Source of the DNA: Caballeronia sp. TF1N1
GTDB lineage: Bacteria > Pseudomonadota > Gammaproteobacteria > Burkholderiales > Burkholderiaceae
Reading direction: 5' to 3'
Length of the DNA stretch: 64,000 bases
Assembly: GCF_022878925.1 (NCBI RefSeq)
Contig: NZ_CP084628.1
Location: 1,116,001-1,180,000 of the forward strand
The stretch's first letter is position 1, and every line of letters starts with the position of its first letter. A model generated the notes under the pieces. It searched no databases. It was given only the letters and a program-made list of their open reading frames with translations, and was not told the DNA's origin. A program made the translations under genes and the position numbers. This document shows, piece after piece, positions 25,557 through 34,796 of the stretch.

Positions 25557-26444
25557 TTAAACATACCGCGCCTCGTCCAGATCGGCGATCAACGTCGGCC
25601 CGGTCGGATGCCAGTCGAGCCGCGCCTGCGTCAACGCGCTCGATGCGGGCATATCCAGACCGACGAACATGGCCATCCATCCGAAATGCGCGGCGGCTTC
25701 CTCCGGCGCGATGGAAACGGCCGGCAGCTTCAGGCCTCGTCCCAGCGACTCGGCGATCTCACGGCTGCTGACGCCTTCTTCACCCACCGCGTGATATCGC
25801 GCGCCCCGTTCGCCCTTTTCCACGACCAGCCGATAAAGCCGCGCGACATCCGACAGATGACCCGCCGGCCAGCGGTTCTGGCCATCGCCGACATAAGCGG
25901 ATACGCCTTTCTTCCGCGCGACCTCGACGAGCGGCGTAATGAGTCCCTGCTTGAACGGATTGTGGACTTGGGGCAGCCGCACGACCGAGACGTTGATGCC
26001 CGCGTCCAGCAACGCATGACCCGCGAGTTCCGACGCGATGCGCGGGTTCGGATGACTCGCGTTGAACACATCCTCGCTCGCCGCCTCGCCATGCGCGCCA
26101 CCGCCCATCCCGGTTCCCGACGTGATGACGAGCGGCCGGTCCGAGCCTTCGAGCGCCGAGCCGAGCGCGGCAATGACGCGCTTGTCCTTTTCGCAGTTCT
26201 CGACGAACCTCGAGAAGTCGTGATCGAAAGCCGTGTGGATGACGGCGTCTGCTTGCGCCGCGCCAGCGACGAGACTGTCCGGCTCTTCCAGCGTGCCGCG
26301 ATAAACCTCGGCGCCCGCTTTCTCGAGCGTTTGCGCACCCGCGTCGGAGCGCGTCATGCCGAGCACCTGATGCCCGGCGCGAATGAGTTCGGTAACGAGG
26401 GCCGAGCCGATAAAACCGGTCGCGCCTGTCAGAAAAATACGCAT
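25557..26444 (-). CDS. Extended/atypical SDR, NAD(P)-binding epimerase-like protein
   Basis: 295 residues from the ATG at 26444, with GGAG ten bases upstream. The Rossmann start MRIFLTGATGFIGSALVTELI is clear, and GMTRSDAGAQTLEKAGAEVYRGTLEE follows the atypical SDR pattern. There is no standard YxxxK catalytic pair at the expected place, so it may be a reductase of a divergent branch or a redox-sensing binder. It is divergent, 98 bases apart, from an MmyB-type regulator that very probably controls it, a common pairing in Proteobacteria. Confidence 0.83.
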   Translation of the reverse strand: MRIFLTGATGFIGSALVTELIRAGHQVLGMTRSDAGAQTLEKAGAEVYRGTLEEPDSLVAGAAQADAVIHTAFDHDFSRFVENCEKDKRVIAALGSALEGSDRPLVITSGTGMGGGAHGEAASEDVFNASHPNPRIASELAGHALLDAGINVSVVRLPQVHNPFKQGLITPLVEVARKKGVSAYVGDGQNRWPAGHLSDVARLYRLVVEKGERGARYHAVGEEGVSSREIAESLGRGLKLPAVSIAPEEAAAHFGWMAMFVGLDMPASSALTQARLDWHPTGPTLIADLDEARYV

Positions 26445-26542
26445 GGTCAAAGCTCCCTGGTCGTGACCCGCTTACTATCCGATCGTTTCTTATCCCGTTA
26501 AAGTAGTGACTTCATCATGGTAAAGCGACTAACAGGGTCTTT

Positions 26543-27373
26543 ATGTCAGTCAACACGGCACGATCGCTGGGCGATTTCCTGAGGAGCCGTCGCTCGCGGC
26601 TCGACCCGGCGGGCTTCGGGTATTCCGGGCGCAGACGAACGCCCGGCCTGCGCCGGGAAGAGGTCGCGCAGCGCGCGCATATCAGCCCGACCTGGTACAC
26701 GTGGCTCGAACAAGGGCGGGGCGGCGCGCCATCGGCGGAAGTGCTCGACCGCATCTCCGGCGCATTGATGCTGACGGATACCGAACGCGAGCATCTCTTC
26801 ATGTTGGGCCTCGGGCGGCCGCCCGAAGTGCGCTACAAATCGGTCGAAGGCGTTCACCCCCGCTTGCAACACCTGCTCGATTCGCTCGAAGCGAGTCCGG
26901 CAATCATCAAGACCGCCATCTGGGATGTGGTCGCGTGGAACCGCGCCGCCGCTGTCGTGCTGACCGACTACGGCACGCTGCCGCCCGGCGAGCGCAATAT
27001 CCTGCAGTTCCTGTTCCGCAATCCCACCGTCAGGGCCAAGCAGCACGATTGGGAAAGCGTCGCGCGGTTCGTCGTGGGCGCGTTCAGAGCGGATGTGGCG
27101 CGTGCCGGACTCGCTTCCGAGGTGAGCGAACTCGTGGACGAACTCTGCGGCGCGAGCCCGGAATTCGAGGCGTTATGGCGCGACAACGATGTGCTGAACC
27201 ACGGCGACAGCAATGGCATCAAGCGCCTGCTTCATCCCGTGCTCGGTCAGATCGAGTTGGAGTATTCCGCATTCTCCGTCGATGGCCGGCCCGATCTCGG
27301 CATGATCGTCTACACGCCAATGGACCCGGTGATAGCCGCGCGCGTCAAGGTCCTCGCTGCCGCGAAGGCGTAA
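26543..27373 (+). CDS. XRE-family regulator with MmyB-like ligand-binding domain
   Basis: 276 residues. The N-terminus has the conserved LGDFLRSRRSRLDPAGFGYSGRRRTPGLRREEVAQRAHISPTWYTWLEQGRG, a helix-turn-helix of the XRE/MmyB group (about residues 8-60). The C-terminal part, WDVVAWNRAAAVVLTDY and RNILQFLFRN, matches the MmyB-like PAS-type domain thought to bind a small hydrophobic ligand. It should repress or activate the divergent SDR gene through the 98-base shared promoter. Ligand unknown. Confidence 0.88.
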   Translation: MSVNTARSLGDFLRSRRSRLDPAGFGYSGRRRTPGLRREEVAQRAHISPTWYTWLEQGRGGAPSAEVLDRISGALMLTDTEREHLFMLGLGRPPEVRYKSVEGVHPRLQHLLDSLEASPAIIKTAIWDVVAWNRAAAVVLTDYGTLPPGERNILQFLFRNPTVRAKQHDWESVARFVVGAFRADVARAGLASEVSELVDELCGASPEFEALWRDNDVLNHGDSNGIKRLLHPVLGQIELEYSAFSVDGRPDLGMIVYTPMDPVIAARVKVLAAAKA

Positions 27374-27502
27374 CGATCCTATCCAAGTGAGCGCGTTGTT
27401 AATTTGCTAAGACCAAAGGCTTCGTTGGTGCGGCATGGCGCGCGTACTAGGATAAAAACGTCGCGGACGCTACGGTCCGCACGCGCATAAACGGAGACCT
27501 CC

Positions 27503-27730
27503 ATGCGATACAAGGGATACGACGTGGCACCGTCTGCCCATGCCATGCCGAGCGGCCTGTTCGCGGCAAACCTGACTATCGAGAACAAGGTGTCGCCGCA
27601 CGGCTCGTCGTTCACGTTCGATGCACTCGATTACTTCTTCGAGGCGGATCACGCGGTCGCGTATGCGTTGCGCTGGGCGCGGATGTGGATCGACCAGCGC
27701 AACAAGCGGTTTGCGGCGCTCAGGCGCTAG
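27503..27730 (+). CDS. Small conserved-looking hypothetical protein
   Basis: 75 residues, starting at an ATG preceded by GGAGACCTCC. It has no signal peptide or membrane segment; the C-terminus is rich in aromatic and basic residues (YALRWARMWIDQRNKRFAALRR), and the centre holds SPHGSSFTFDALDYFF. Codon use fits neighbouring genes and the ribosome site is good, so it is probably real. I do not recognise the family. It stands alone between the MmyB regulator and the serine acetyltransferase gene. Confidence 0.65.
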   Translation: MRYKGYDVAPSAHAMPSGLFAANLTIENKVSPHGSSFTFDALDYFFEADHAVAYALRWARMWIDQRNKRFAALRR

Positions 27731-27912
27731 CAGCAATCTTCACCGCCGCGCCGCGCCATCCGCACCATCTTCTATGCAAATGAATTTTGCTTGGTTCCAC
27801 TTTCCCACCATGTCTCGCATAGTCGGGATTGATGGCTATAGACGGTTGCCTTTTTGTCGGGCGACTGTCAGGTGACCAAGACGTCGAGCTTCAAACATAG
27901 AGGACTGCAACC

Positions 27913-28890
27913 GTGGCCGTATTCGATATCGATGACATCGTCCAGTCGCTTCAGACGGTGCGCCAGCAATGGCGGGAAGTGCAGCGGCGATCGCTCGAAC
28001 CGGGCGGGCGCGAACTTCCGGCGCGCGAGGCGCTGACCGATATCGTCGGCGCGATGAAGGGCGCGCTCTTTCCAATGCGGCTCGGACCGCCCGATCTGCG
28101 TCAGGAAAGCGAGAACTTTTACGTGGGCCATGCGCTCGACTTCGCGCTGCAAGGGCTTCTCGTGCAAGCAAAGCTGGAACTGCAATATAAGGCGCGTCAC
28201 GCACCACGCGACGATGCGGCCATCGACGCACGCGCGAGCACCGCGGTGAAGGCCTTCGCGAAGACGTTGCCGCGCATTCGGAGCCTTCTGGACAGCGATA
28301 TTCTCGCGGCCTATCAGGGCGATCCGGCGGCAGGCAGCGTCGATGAAGTGCTGCTCTGCTATCCCGGCATTCTCGTGATGATTCATCACCGGATCGCGCA
28401 TGAGTTGTACCGGCTGGAGTTGCCGTTGCTCGCGCGCATCGTCGCGGAACTCGCGCATAGCGAGACGGGCATCGATATTCATCCGGGCGCGAAGATCGGC
28501 GCGGGATTCTTCATCGATCATGGCACGGGCGTGGTGATCGGCGAGACGACGGTGATCGGCGACCGCGTGCGCATCTATCAGGCGGTGACGCTCGGCGCCA
28601 AACGCTTTCCACGCGATGCCGCAGGGAATCTGGAGAAAGGACTCGCACGGCATCCCGTGGTGGAAGACGATGTCGTCATCTACGCGGGCGCGACCATTCT
28701 GGGCCGCGTCACGCTCGGTCAAGGCGCGGTGATCGGCGGCAACGTATGGCTCACGCACGATGTCGCGCCGGGAAGCTACGTGACGCAGGCGCTTTCGCAG
28801 AGCGCGGCGGTGTCGCATGCGCAGACGCCGACCCAAACGGTCGTGCAAACGCCCAAGCGCGCGCCGCAAGCCGAACAGGTCACGCCATGA
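27913..28890 (+). CDS. cysE: Serine O-acetyltransferase (EpsC-type)
   Basis: 325 residues from a GTG at 27913. The C-terminal left-handed beta-helix has the diagnostic HSETGIDIHPGAKIGAGFFIDHGTGVVIGETTVIGDRVRIYQAVTLGAKRFPRD, with the catalytic Asp-His region, and RHPVVEDDVVIYAGATILGRVTLGQGAVIGGNVWL hexapeptide repeats. It acetylates serine with acetyl-CoA, the first step of cysteine synthesis. The N-terminal domain is longer than in E. coli CysE, matching the EpsC branch. Its stop overlaps the start of a small HTH gene, suggesting local control of sulfur assimilation. Confidence 0.92.
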   Translation: MAVFDIDDIVQSLQTVRQQWREVQRRSLEPGGRELPAREALTDIVGAMKGALFPMRLGPPDLRQESENFYVGHALDFALQGLLVQAKLELQYKARHAPRDDAAIDARASTAVKAFAKTLPRIRSLLDSDILAAYQGDPAAGSVDEVLLCYPGILVMIHHRIAHELYRLELPLLARIVAELAHSETGIDIHPGAKIGAGFFIDHGTGVVIGETTVIGDRVRIYQAVTLGAKRFPRDAAGNLEKGLARHPVVEDDVVIYAGATILGRVTLGQGAVIGGNVWLTHDVAPGSYVTQALSQSAAVSHAQTPTQTVVQTPKRAPQAEQVTP

Positions 28891-29147
28891 GCACGGTGGT
28901 GCGTCACTTCGGCGCGACCGTGCGCGAGTTGCGCGAGTCGTTCGGCTGGACGCAGGAACAACTCGCCGAACATGCGGGGCTCAATCGCTCCTATGTCGGC
29001 GAGATAGAACGTGGGACGTGCATCGCTTCCATCGTGACGCTCGACAAGATCGCGCAAGCGTTCAACGTGCCGGCGGGGCGTCTTTTCGGCGCATCGCGTG
29101 GAGATCTGGCGTCGCTGATATTGGAGTTCACGCCATCGGCGAAGTGA
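28887..29147 (+). CDS. Small XRE-family HTH regulator
   Basis: 86 residues from the ATG at 28887, which overlaps the cysE stop as ATGA. Almost all of it is one XRE helix-turn-helix: VRELRESFGWTQEQLAEHAGLNRSYVGEIERGTCIASIVTLDKIAQAF. No sensory domain is present, so it is probably a dedicated DNA-binding switch. Overlap with the serine acetyltransferase gene suggests a role in cysteine or sulfur control, by association only. Confidence 0.85.
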   Translation: MSTVVRHFGATVRELRESFGWTQEQLAEHAGLNRSYVGEIERGTCIASIVTLDKIAQAFNVPAGRLFGASRGDLASLILEFTPSAK

Positions 29148-29463
29148 CGCGGGCGCGTCGGGTTCATCGGCCGTATCGCGTGCGATGCATGCACAGACGC
29201 TTCTTTTGAAGTGTCTTCGTAAGCCTGCGGCAGCATCGCGCTTGGCGGTCCCGGCGGGCCGTTCCTCAAGACGATCTCAATTCGGAACAAAGGCCGCGCG
29301 TCGATGAATCCGCCGATGCCGTCGCCGCATGCGTGGCCATCGGGGTAGGGTGGCCGGCTCGCCAACCCACCCGAATCGGGTGGGTGGTCGTAAGAGGCCT
29401 TCGGAATGCATCGACCGGGTCCTACAATCGGGACGAATCACGGCCCCGCTTGCAGAGTCCAGC
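29148..29463. other. Promoter region of the first LuxR regulator
   Basis: 316 bases without a supported gene. It contains the perfect inverted repeat at 29365-29385 and an extra GGGTAGGGTGG half-site near 29343. The regulator start follows at 29464, so autoregulation is likely. Confidence 0.6.
29365..29385. promoter_or_regulatory. Operator copy 1 of the catabolic locus (CCACCC-GAATC-GGGTGG)
   Basis: ACCCACCCGA (29365-29374) and TCGGGTGGGT (29376-29385) are perfect 10-base arms around one base. The core, CCACCC-N5-GGGTGG, recurs at 32238 and 47003 and in degenerate form at 39457, 50811 and 58277. It is centred about 89 bases before the regulator start. Confidence 0.75.
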
Positions 29464-32205
29464 ATGTCCGATCTTGGCGAAACCGCAGTCGAATCCCCCG
29501 TGTCTGTCGTGCGTGTGGCGCACAAGTTCGTACCGCCACGCGGCGCACGTCAGTTGATGCCACGAAGCGCCTTGCTGGCCCGCCTGCTCGACGCGCGGCG
29601 CCAGCGCTGCATCGTCATTCACGGGCCGGCCGGAAGCGCAAAGACCAGCACGCTCATGGCGTGGCGGCACTCCCTTCTGACGCTCGACTTCGACGTGGCA
29701 TGGCTGTCGCTCGCGCCTGCGGACGACGAGGTGCGCATATTCTTCGCCGGTCTGCTCGCGAGTCTCGCCTTGGTGGACCGGTCGATCGTCGACATGGCGG
29801 AACGCCTCACCGCACGCGATGGCGACGAACTTGCCGTGGAGCATTGGGTCATCGCTCTCGTGCGGGGTGTCGCCCGCCACAAACGCGAACTCGTGCTGAT
29901 GCTCGACGATGTCCACCATCTCAGGGACGCGCGCATCTTCGAGGCGTTGCGATGGCTGATCGACTACGCGCCGCCGCAACTGCATGTGGTACTGACTTCG
30001 CGGCGGCCGTTGCCGCTGTCGCTCGCGCGATTGCGCGCGCAAGGTCTGACCACGGAGTTCGATCAGCAGGACTTGCGTTTCTCCGCCGAGGAATCGGAGC
30101 GTTTTCTTCGCGAGCAGTCCGGCCGGATCGGCAAGCGCGACGCACAGGTCGTGCACGAACTCACCGACGGCTGGGCGACCGGCCTCCAGTTATTCGCGAA
30201 CGACCTCAAAGCCAGACGCGGGGCTCCGCTTGCGCCAGCGAGCGTGTGCGAAGGCGCGGCGTTCGTGGGCTACTTCGAACGCGAGGTGCTGGCCCGCTTG
30301 CCCCGCGACGATGTGCTCCTGCTCACCCACGCGGCCCTCTGCGGCCGCTTCTGCGCGCCACTCTGCGCTGATCTGCTGGACCAAGCCGGCGTCGTTGGTG
30401 TCGCCATCGACGATATCGCCGCGCAACTCATTCGCCTGGAGGCCGACAATCTGTTCGTCACGTCTGTCGCCCCCGAACAGGAGCGCGATGCGTGGTACCG
30501 CCTGCATCCGTTGTTGCGCAGCGTCTTGCTGAACCGCGTGGCAAGTCTGCCAGACGAGGCGCAACGTGGGCTTCATGCAGCGGCATGGCACTGGTTCGAT
30601 GCGCACGGTCACATGGACGAGGCAGTTCAACATGCCGTGCTTGCGGGAAACAGCGAGGCAGCCGCCAATATGGTCGAGGGATTCGCTCACACGCTGCTCG
30701 CGCGCGGCGAATTGCGGCAGCTCGCGAGCCTCATGCGCCGCCTTCCGCCGGGACAAGTGGCGGCGCGCTTCGATCTCCTCGTGATGCAGGCGTATCTGCA
30801 AATGTATGCCGGCGAAACCGATGCGCTGCAGCAGGGCATTCGGCAGATTGCACGGCGCAGCGAGCGGTCCGGCCCGCGCGAGCGGTATGCGCTTGCCGTG
30901 TTGCGGGGTGGGCTGGCGCTGCAGCGCGACGATACCGACTCCGTGGCCGCCTTGCTGCCGGAATTGCAGCGCGTGCCGTCCGACGCCGACGCCTTCACAC
31001 GTGCCGGGCGCAGCAACATTCTCTCGTGGATGTTCATCCATCGCGGCGAGTACGCGGAGGCGCGCAAGGTGCTGGAAGAAGGTGCGTCGCGTGAAGGCGC
31101 GCCGCGCGGCATCCTGCTCGGCCGATGCATGGGCGGCATGACGCACGCCGCCGAAGGACAGGTGCTGCTCGCGGAGCGCGTTCTGCGCGAGGTGCTGACC
31201 GAGGCAGACAAGCAAGGCGCGGCCTATATCGGTATCGCGTGCATGTCGGCGGCGCTGCTGGGCGAGGCGCTTTACGAACTGAACGATGTCGAGGCCGCGC
31301 TCGCGCTGCTGGAGAACCGCATCGACCTGCTCGAACGAGTGTCAATTCCCGACACCGTACTGCGCGCGCTGATCGTGCTGGCCGGCGCTCACTGGCTGGG
31401 GGGCAGACGCGGCGAAGCGCTCGATTATCTGACGCGTCTCGAAGATTACGCGGCGCGCCGCCAGGTCGACCGGCTGCTCGCCTGCGCGCTCCACTGGCGT
31501 TCGCGCTGGCTGCTGGACGACGGCCAGGTCGACGAAGCGGATGCCGCGCTGTCGCGGCTGGAGGCGCTCGCCGTGCGTTACTCGGGCGCGGTGCGCAGCA
31601 CGGCGTGGGAAATCAGCGTATGCGCCGGTCTTGCCCGTATCGCCATGTGTCTGCATCAGAACGATTTCGACGGCGCCGTCGCGCGTCTGAAGCCGCTCGC
31701 CGCGTTGTCCGAGGCGGGCGGGCGGTGGAGCCGCGTGGCGAGCCTGCGCCTGCAGCTGGCCATCGCGGAGCAAGGCCGTTGCAACGACAAACGCGCCCGC
31801 GAGCATCTGACCGAGGCGTTGCGCGTGGGCCATCGCCTCGGACTCATGCGCAGCGTGCTCGATGGCGCGGGCGACTCGCAGGCGATGCTCGACGTCGTCG
31901 TGTCGGATCCGCACTTCGATCCCGTGCTGGCGTTCTACGCGGAGCGTCTCGTGAATGCGGGGAAAGCACGCGCACGCGTCCCGGCCGGGGCGAGCGGTCC
32001 GCAGGCCTCGGGCGATCTGTTGAGCGAACGCGAGAGCGAGGTGCTGAGTCTGCTCGCGCTCGCGCTGCCGAACAAGAAAATAGCGCGCGTCATGGATGTA
32101 TCGCTCGACACCGTGAAGTGGCATCTGAAAAATATTTATCGAAAGCTCGACGTAACCGGCCGCGATGGCGCTGTCGCCAGAATGCGCGATCTGAACGCCG
32201 GCTGA
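29464..32205 (+). CDS. MalT/AlkS-like LuxR-family transcriptional activator, left copy
   Basis: 913 residues from the ATG at 29464. Order of domains: FVPPRGARQLMPR lead-in typical of MalT relatives; STAND ATPase with Walker A GPAGSAKT (54-61) and Walker B LVLMLDD (about 143-149); a long helical tetratricopeptide-like sensor region; and a C-terminal LuxR helix-turn-helix ([43 protein letters not shown]). Such ATP- and inducer-dependent activators include MalT, AlkS and AcoK. It heads the left catabolic arm, has an operator-like repeat before it and another after it, and is paralogous to the regulator at 47-50 kb. Inducer unknown, probably a pathway intermediate. Confidence 0.92.
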   Translation: MSDLGETAVESPVSVVRVAHKFVPPRGARQLMPRSALLARLLDARRQRCIVIHGPAGSAKTSTLMAWRHSLLTLDFDVAWLSLAPADDEVRIFFAGLLASLALVDRSIVDMAERLTARDGDELAVEHWVIALVRGVARHKRELVLMLDDVHHLRDARIFEALRWLIDYAPPQLHVVLTSRRPLPLSLARLRAQGLTTEFDQQDLRFSAEESERFLREQSGRIGKRDAQVVHELTDGWATGLQLFANDLKARRGAPLAPASVCEGAAFVGYFEREVLARLPRDDVLLLTHAALCGRFCAPLCADLLDQAGVVGVAIDDIAAQLIRLEADNLFVTSVAPEQERDAWYRLHPLLRSVLLNRVASLPDEAQRGLHAAAWHWFDAHGHMDEAVQHAVLAGNSEAAANMVEGFAHTLLARGELRQLASLMRRLPPGQVAARFDLLVMQAYLQMYAGETDALQQGIRQIARRSERSGPRERYALAVLRGGLALQRDDTDSVAALLPELQRVPSDADAFTRAGRSNILSWMFIHRGEYAEARKVLEEGASREGAPRGILLGRCMGGMTHAAEGQVLLAERVLREVLTEADKQGAAYIGIACMSAALLGEALYELNDVEAALALLENRIDLLERVSIPDTVLRALIVLAGAHWLGGRRGEALDYLTRLEDYAARRQVDRLLACALHWRSRWLLDDGQVDEADAALSRLEALAVRYSGAVRSTAWEISVCAGLARIAMCLHQNDFDGAVARLKPLAALSEAGGRWSRVASLRLQLAIAEQGRCNDKRAREHLTEALRVGHRLGLMRSVLDGAGDSQAMLDVVVSDPHFDPVLAFYAERLVNAGKARARVPAGASGPQASGDLLSERESEVLSLLALALPNKKIARVMDVSLDTVKWHLKNIYRKLDVTGRDGAVARMRDLNAG

Positions 32206-32237
32206 CCATGCGCTCGCTGCCCGCTTTCCCGTGCTTT

Positions 32238-32254
32238 CCACCCTACGCGGGTGG
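32238..32254. promoter_or_regulatory. Operator copy 2 (CCACCC-TACGC-GGGTGG)
   Basis: A perfect inverted repeat between the first regulator and the left-arm acyl-CoA dehydrogenase, centred about 100 bases before the latter. A further half-site CCACCC lies at 32262-32267, eight bases beyond, so two protein units could bind side by side. Confidence 0.75.
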
Positions 32255-32348
32255 GCTCGTTCCACCCGTTCCCGACGCAGAATGACCTTGTCGAAGCGGC
32301 ACGCTCCCGCATGCGTGGGCCGCGACAATCCGTCATGAGGAGTGTTCG

Positions 32349-33488
32349 GTGGAAGTCAAGCGTAATGTCTATCGCGAGGACCATGAAATGCTGCGCGAAA
32401 CCGCGCGGCGTTTTTTCGAGCGGGAATGCCTGCCCCGTCAGGCCAAATGGGACGAGGCCGGTTGCGTGGATCGTGAGACCTGGCTGAAAGCGGGCCGCGA
32501 AGGACTGCTGTGCGTGACCGTGCCGGAAGAATACGGCGGTGGCGGCGGCGACTTCGGGCACTCGGCCATCGTGGCGGAAGAACTGCATCGCGCTGGCGTG
32601 TCGGGCTTCAGCTATTCCGTGCATTCGGACATCACCGCGCCGTACATCGTGCGTCTCGGCACCGAGGCGCAGAAACGCAACTGGTTGCCGCCCATTTGTC
32701 GCGGCGAGAAGATTCTCGCCATTGCCATGACCGAGCCGGGCACGGGCTCCGACCTGAAGTCCATCCGCACCACGGCGGTCCGCGACGGCGACGAGTACAT
32801 CATCAACGGCAGCAAAACCTTCATATCCAACGGCCTGAATTGCGACATGGTGGTGGCGGTCTGCAAGACCGACCCGTCCGCAGGCGCAAAAGGCGTAAGC
32901 CTCATCATGGTCGAGACCGACCGCGCGGGCTTTCGGCGTGGTCGCAAGCTGGAGAAGGTCGGTCAGGCCGCCGCCGACACGGCCGAACTCTTTTTCGACG
33001 ACGTTCGCGTGCCCGTCACCAATCTGATCGGTCAGGAAAACGGTGGATTCATCCACCTGATGGAAGAACTGCCGCAGGAGCGCCTGATCATCGCGATCTA
33101 CAGTGCGGCGAAACTCGAACGCCAACTGGAGCTCACGCTGCAATACGTCAAGGATCGCCGCGCGTTCAATCAGACGGTGTGGGACTTCCAGAACACGAAA
33201 TTCAAGCTGGCCGATGTCAAGGCGCAAGCGGTGGCCGTACGCACGCTGGTGGACTATTACCTAAGCGAGCATATGGAGCGCAGGCTCACCTTGCAGGAAG
33301 CCGCCATCGCCAAGCTGTTCGCGACCGAAACCATGTGGAAGTGCATCGACGAGATGGTGCAGTTGCACGGCGGCTACGGCTACATGCTCGAGTATCCGAT
33401 CGCGCGCGCGTTCGCCGACATGCGGGTGACGCGCATCTTCGGCGGCACCAGCGAAGTGCTGCGCGACCTGATCTCCAGAAAACTGTAA
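32349..33488 (+). CDS. Acyl-CoA dehydrogenase, left copy
   Basis: 379 residues from a GTG preceded by GAGGAG. FAD-contact and substrate motifs AIAMTEPGTGSDLKSIRT and DGDEYIINGSKTFISNG are clear; the catalytic base is probably Glu244 (ELPQERL), as in isovaleryl- and long-chain-type dehydrogenases, because the usual C-terminal position is FGGTSEV with no Glu. It would introduce the alpha,beta double bond into an acyl-CoA, passing electrons to ETF. It has the same length and most of the same residues as the dehydrogenase at 43800-44939. First structural gene of the left arm, 27 bases before a thiolase. Confidence 0.9.
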   Translation: MEVKRNVYREDHEMLRETARRFFERECLPRQAKWDEAGCVDRETWLKAGREGLLCVTVPEEYGGGGGDFGHSAIVAEELHRAGVSGFSYSVHSDITAPYIVRLGTEAQKRNWLPPICRGEKILAIAMTEPGTGSDLKSIRTTAVRDGDEYIINGSKTFISNGLNCDMVVAVCKTDPSAGAKGVSLIMVETDRAGFRRGRKLEKVGQAAADTAELFFDDVRVPVTNLIGQENGGFIHLMEELPQERLIIAIYSAAKLERQLELTLQYVKDRRAFNQTVWDFQNTKFKLADVKAQAVAVRTLVDYYLSEHMERRLTLQEAAIAKLFATETMWKCIDEMVQLHGGYGYMLEYPIARAFADMRVTRIFGGTSEVLRDLISRKL

Positions 33489-33515
33489 GCATCCCTACTA
33501 TTGGCGGGAAACATC

Positions 33516-34703
33516 ATGAGCGAAAAAGTGCTGGTGGCAGGCGTTGGAATGATTCAATTCGCCAAGCCGGGCGCGAGCCAGAGTTACATCGAAATGGGAG
33601 CGGAGGCGACGCGCCGCGCACTCGCCGACGCCGGCATTCCCTACGACCTCGTGCAACAGGCCTTTACCGGTTACGTCTACGGCGATTCCACCTGCGGCCA
33701 GACCGCACTGTACGAAGTCGGCATGACGGGCATCCCGATCGTCAACGTCAACAACAACTGTTCGACGGGTTCGACGGCGCTTTATCTCGCGCGTCAGGCC
33801 ATTGCCACGGGCGACGCCGAGTGCGTGCTGGCGCTCGGCTTCGAACAGATGCAGGCGGGCGCGCTGAAGTCGCACTGGGACGACCGCCCGGTCACGCGCG
33901 CACGGTTCGTGCCGATCATGCATGGCCTGACGGCGGACCTCGCGCATCTTCCACAGGCGTTGCGAACCTTCGGCGGCGCGGGACGTGAACACATGAAGCG
34001 TCACGGCACGACGATGGAAACGTTCGCCGCCGTGCGCGCCAAGGCGAGCCGTCACGCCGCCAACAATCCGCTGGCGCTGTTTCGCAAGCAGGTCAGCACC
34101 GAAGACGTCATGAACGATACGGTGCTGATCCCCGGTGTGATGACGCGCCTGATGGCATGCCCGCCAACGTGCGGCGGCGCTGCCGCCATCCTCGTGTCGG
34201 AGCGTTTCGCGAAGAAGCACGGACTGCGCAACGACGTGCGGATCGTCGCGCAGGCGCTTACCACCGATCCGCCCGCTTCGTTCGATCCGCCGTCGATGCT
34301 CAATTACGTCGGCACGCATATGACGCGTTCGGCGGCCAACAAGGTCTACGAAAACGCGGGTATCGGACCGGAGGATATCGACGTATGCGAACTGCACGAC
34401 TGTTTCGCGCACAACGAAGTCATCTGCTACGAGGCGCTGGGCTTCTGTCCGGAAGGCGGCGCGGAAAAATTCGTCAAGGACGGCGACAACACGTATGGCG
34501 GCAAGGTCGTGGTCAATCCGTCGGGCGGGCTGCTATCGAAGGGACATCCGTTGGGCGCGACGGGGCTTGCGCAGTGTTACGAGCTCACGCATCAGTTGCG
34601 CGGCAGCGCGGACCGGCGTCAGGTCGAGGGCGCGCGGCATGCGTTGCAGCACAACCTCGGGTTGGGCGGTGCGTGCGTGGTCACGCTTTACGGCACGAAC
34701 TGA
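33516..34703 (+). CDS. SCP-x/lipid-transfer-type thiolase, left copy
   Basis: 395 residues from the ATG at 33516 (GGGAA upstream; a TTG five codons earlier is less likely). Acyl-accepting Cys82 lies in NVNNNCSTGSTAL; CELHDCFAHNE and GHPLGATG supply the catalytic His and Cys region. This is the SCP-2-thiolase branch, which cleaves 3-oxoacyl-CoA, often with alpha-methyl or bulky chains, or performs retro-aldol cleavage with a DUF35 partner; no DUF35 gene is nearby. The paralogue at 42585-43769 matches it almost residue for residue around the active site. Confidence 0.88.
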   Translation: MSEKVLVAGVGMIQFAKPGASQSYIEMGAEATRRALADAGIPYDLVQQAFTGYVYGDSTCGQTALYEVGMTGIPIVNVNNNCSTGSTALYLARQAIATGDAECVLALGFEQMQAGALKSHWDDRPVTRARFVPIMHGLTADLAHLPQALRTFGGAGREHMKRHGTTMETFAAVRAKASRHAANNPLALFRKQVSTEDVMNDTVLIPGVMTRLMACPPTCGGAAAILVSERFAKKHGLRNDVRIVAQALTTDPPASFDPPSMLNYVGTHMTRSAANKVYENAGIGPEDIDVCELHDCFAHNEVICYEALGFCPEGGAEKFVKDGDNTYGGKVVVNPSGGLLSKGHPLGATGLAQCYELTHQLRGSADRRQVEGARHALQHNLGLGGACVVTLYGTN

Positions 34704-34796
34704 CGCGGCTTCGAGCGTGACCATGCATTCGACTTCGCACTTCGAACACGGGCGCCGTTCATCGGACGTCTGTCATGCAAACACGGGGAGCGAGAC

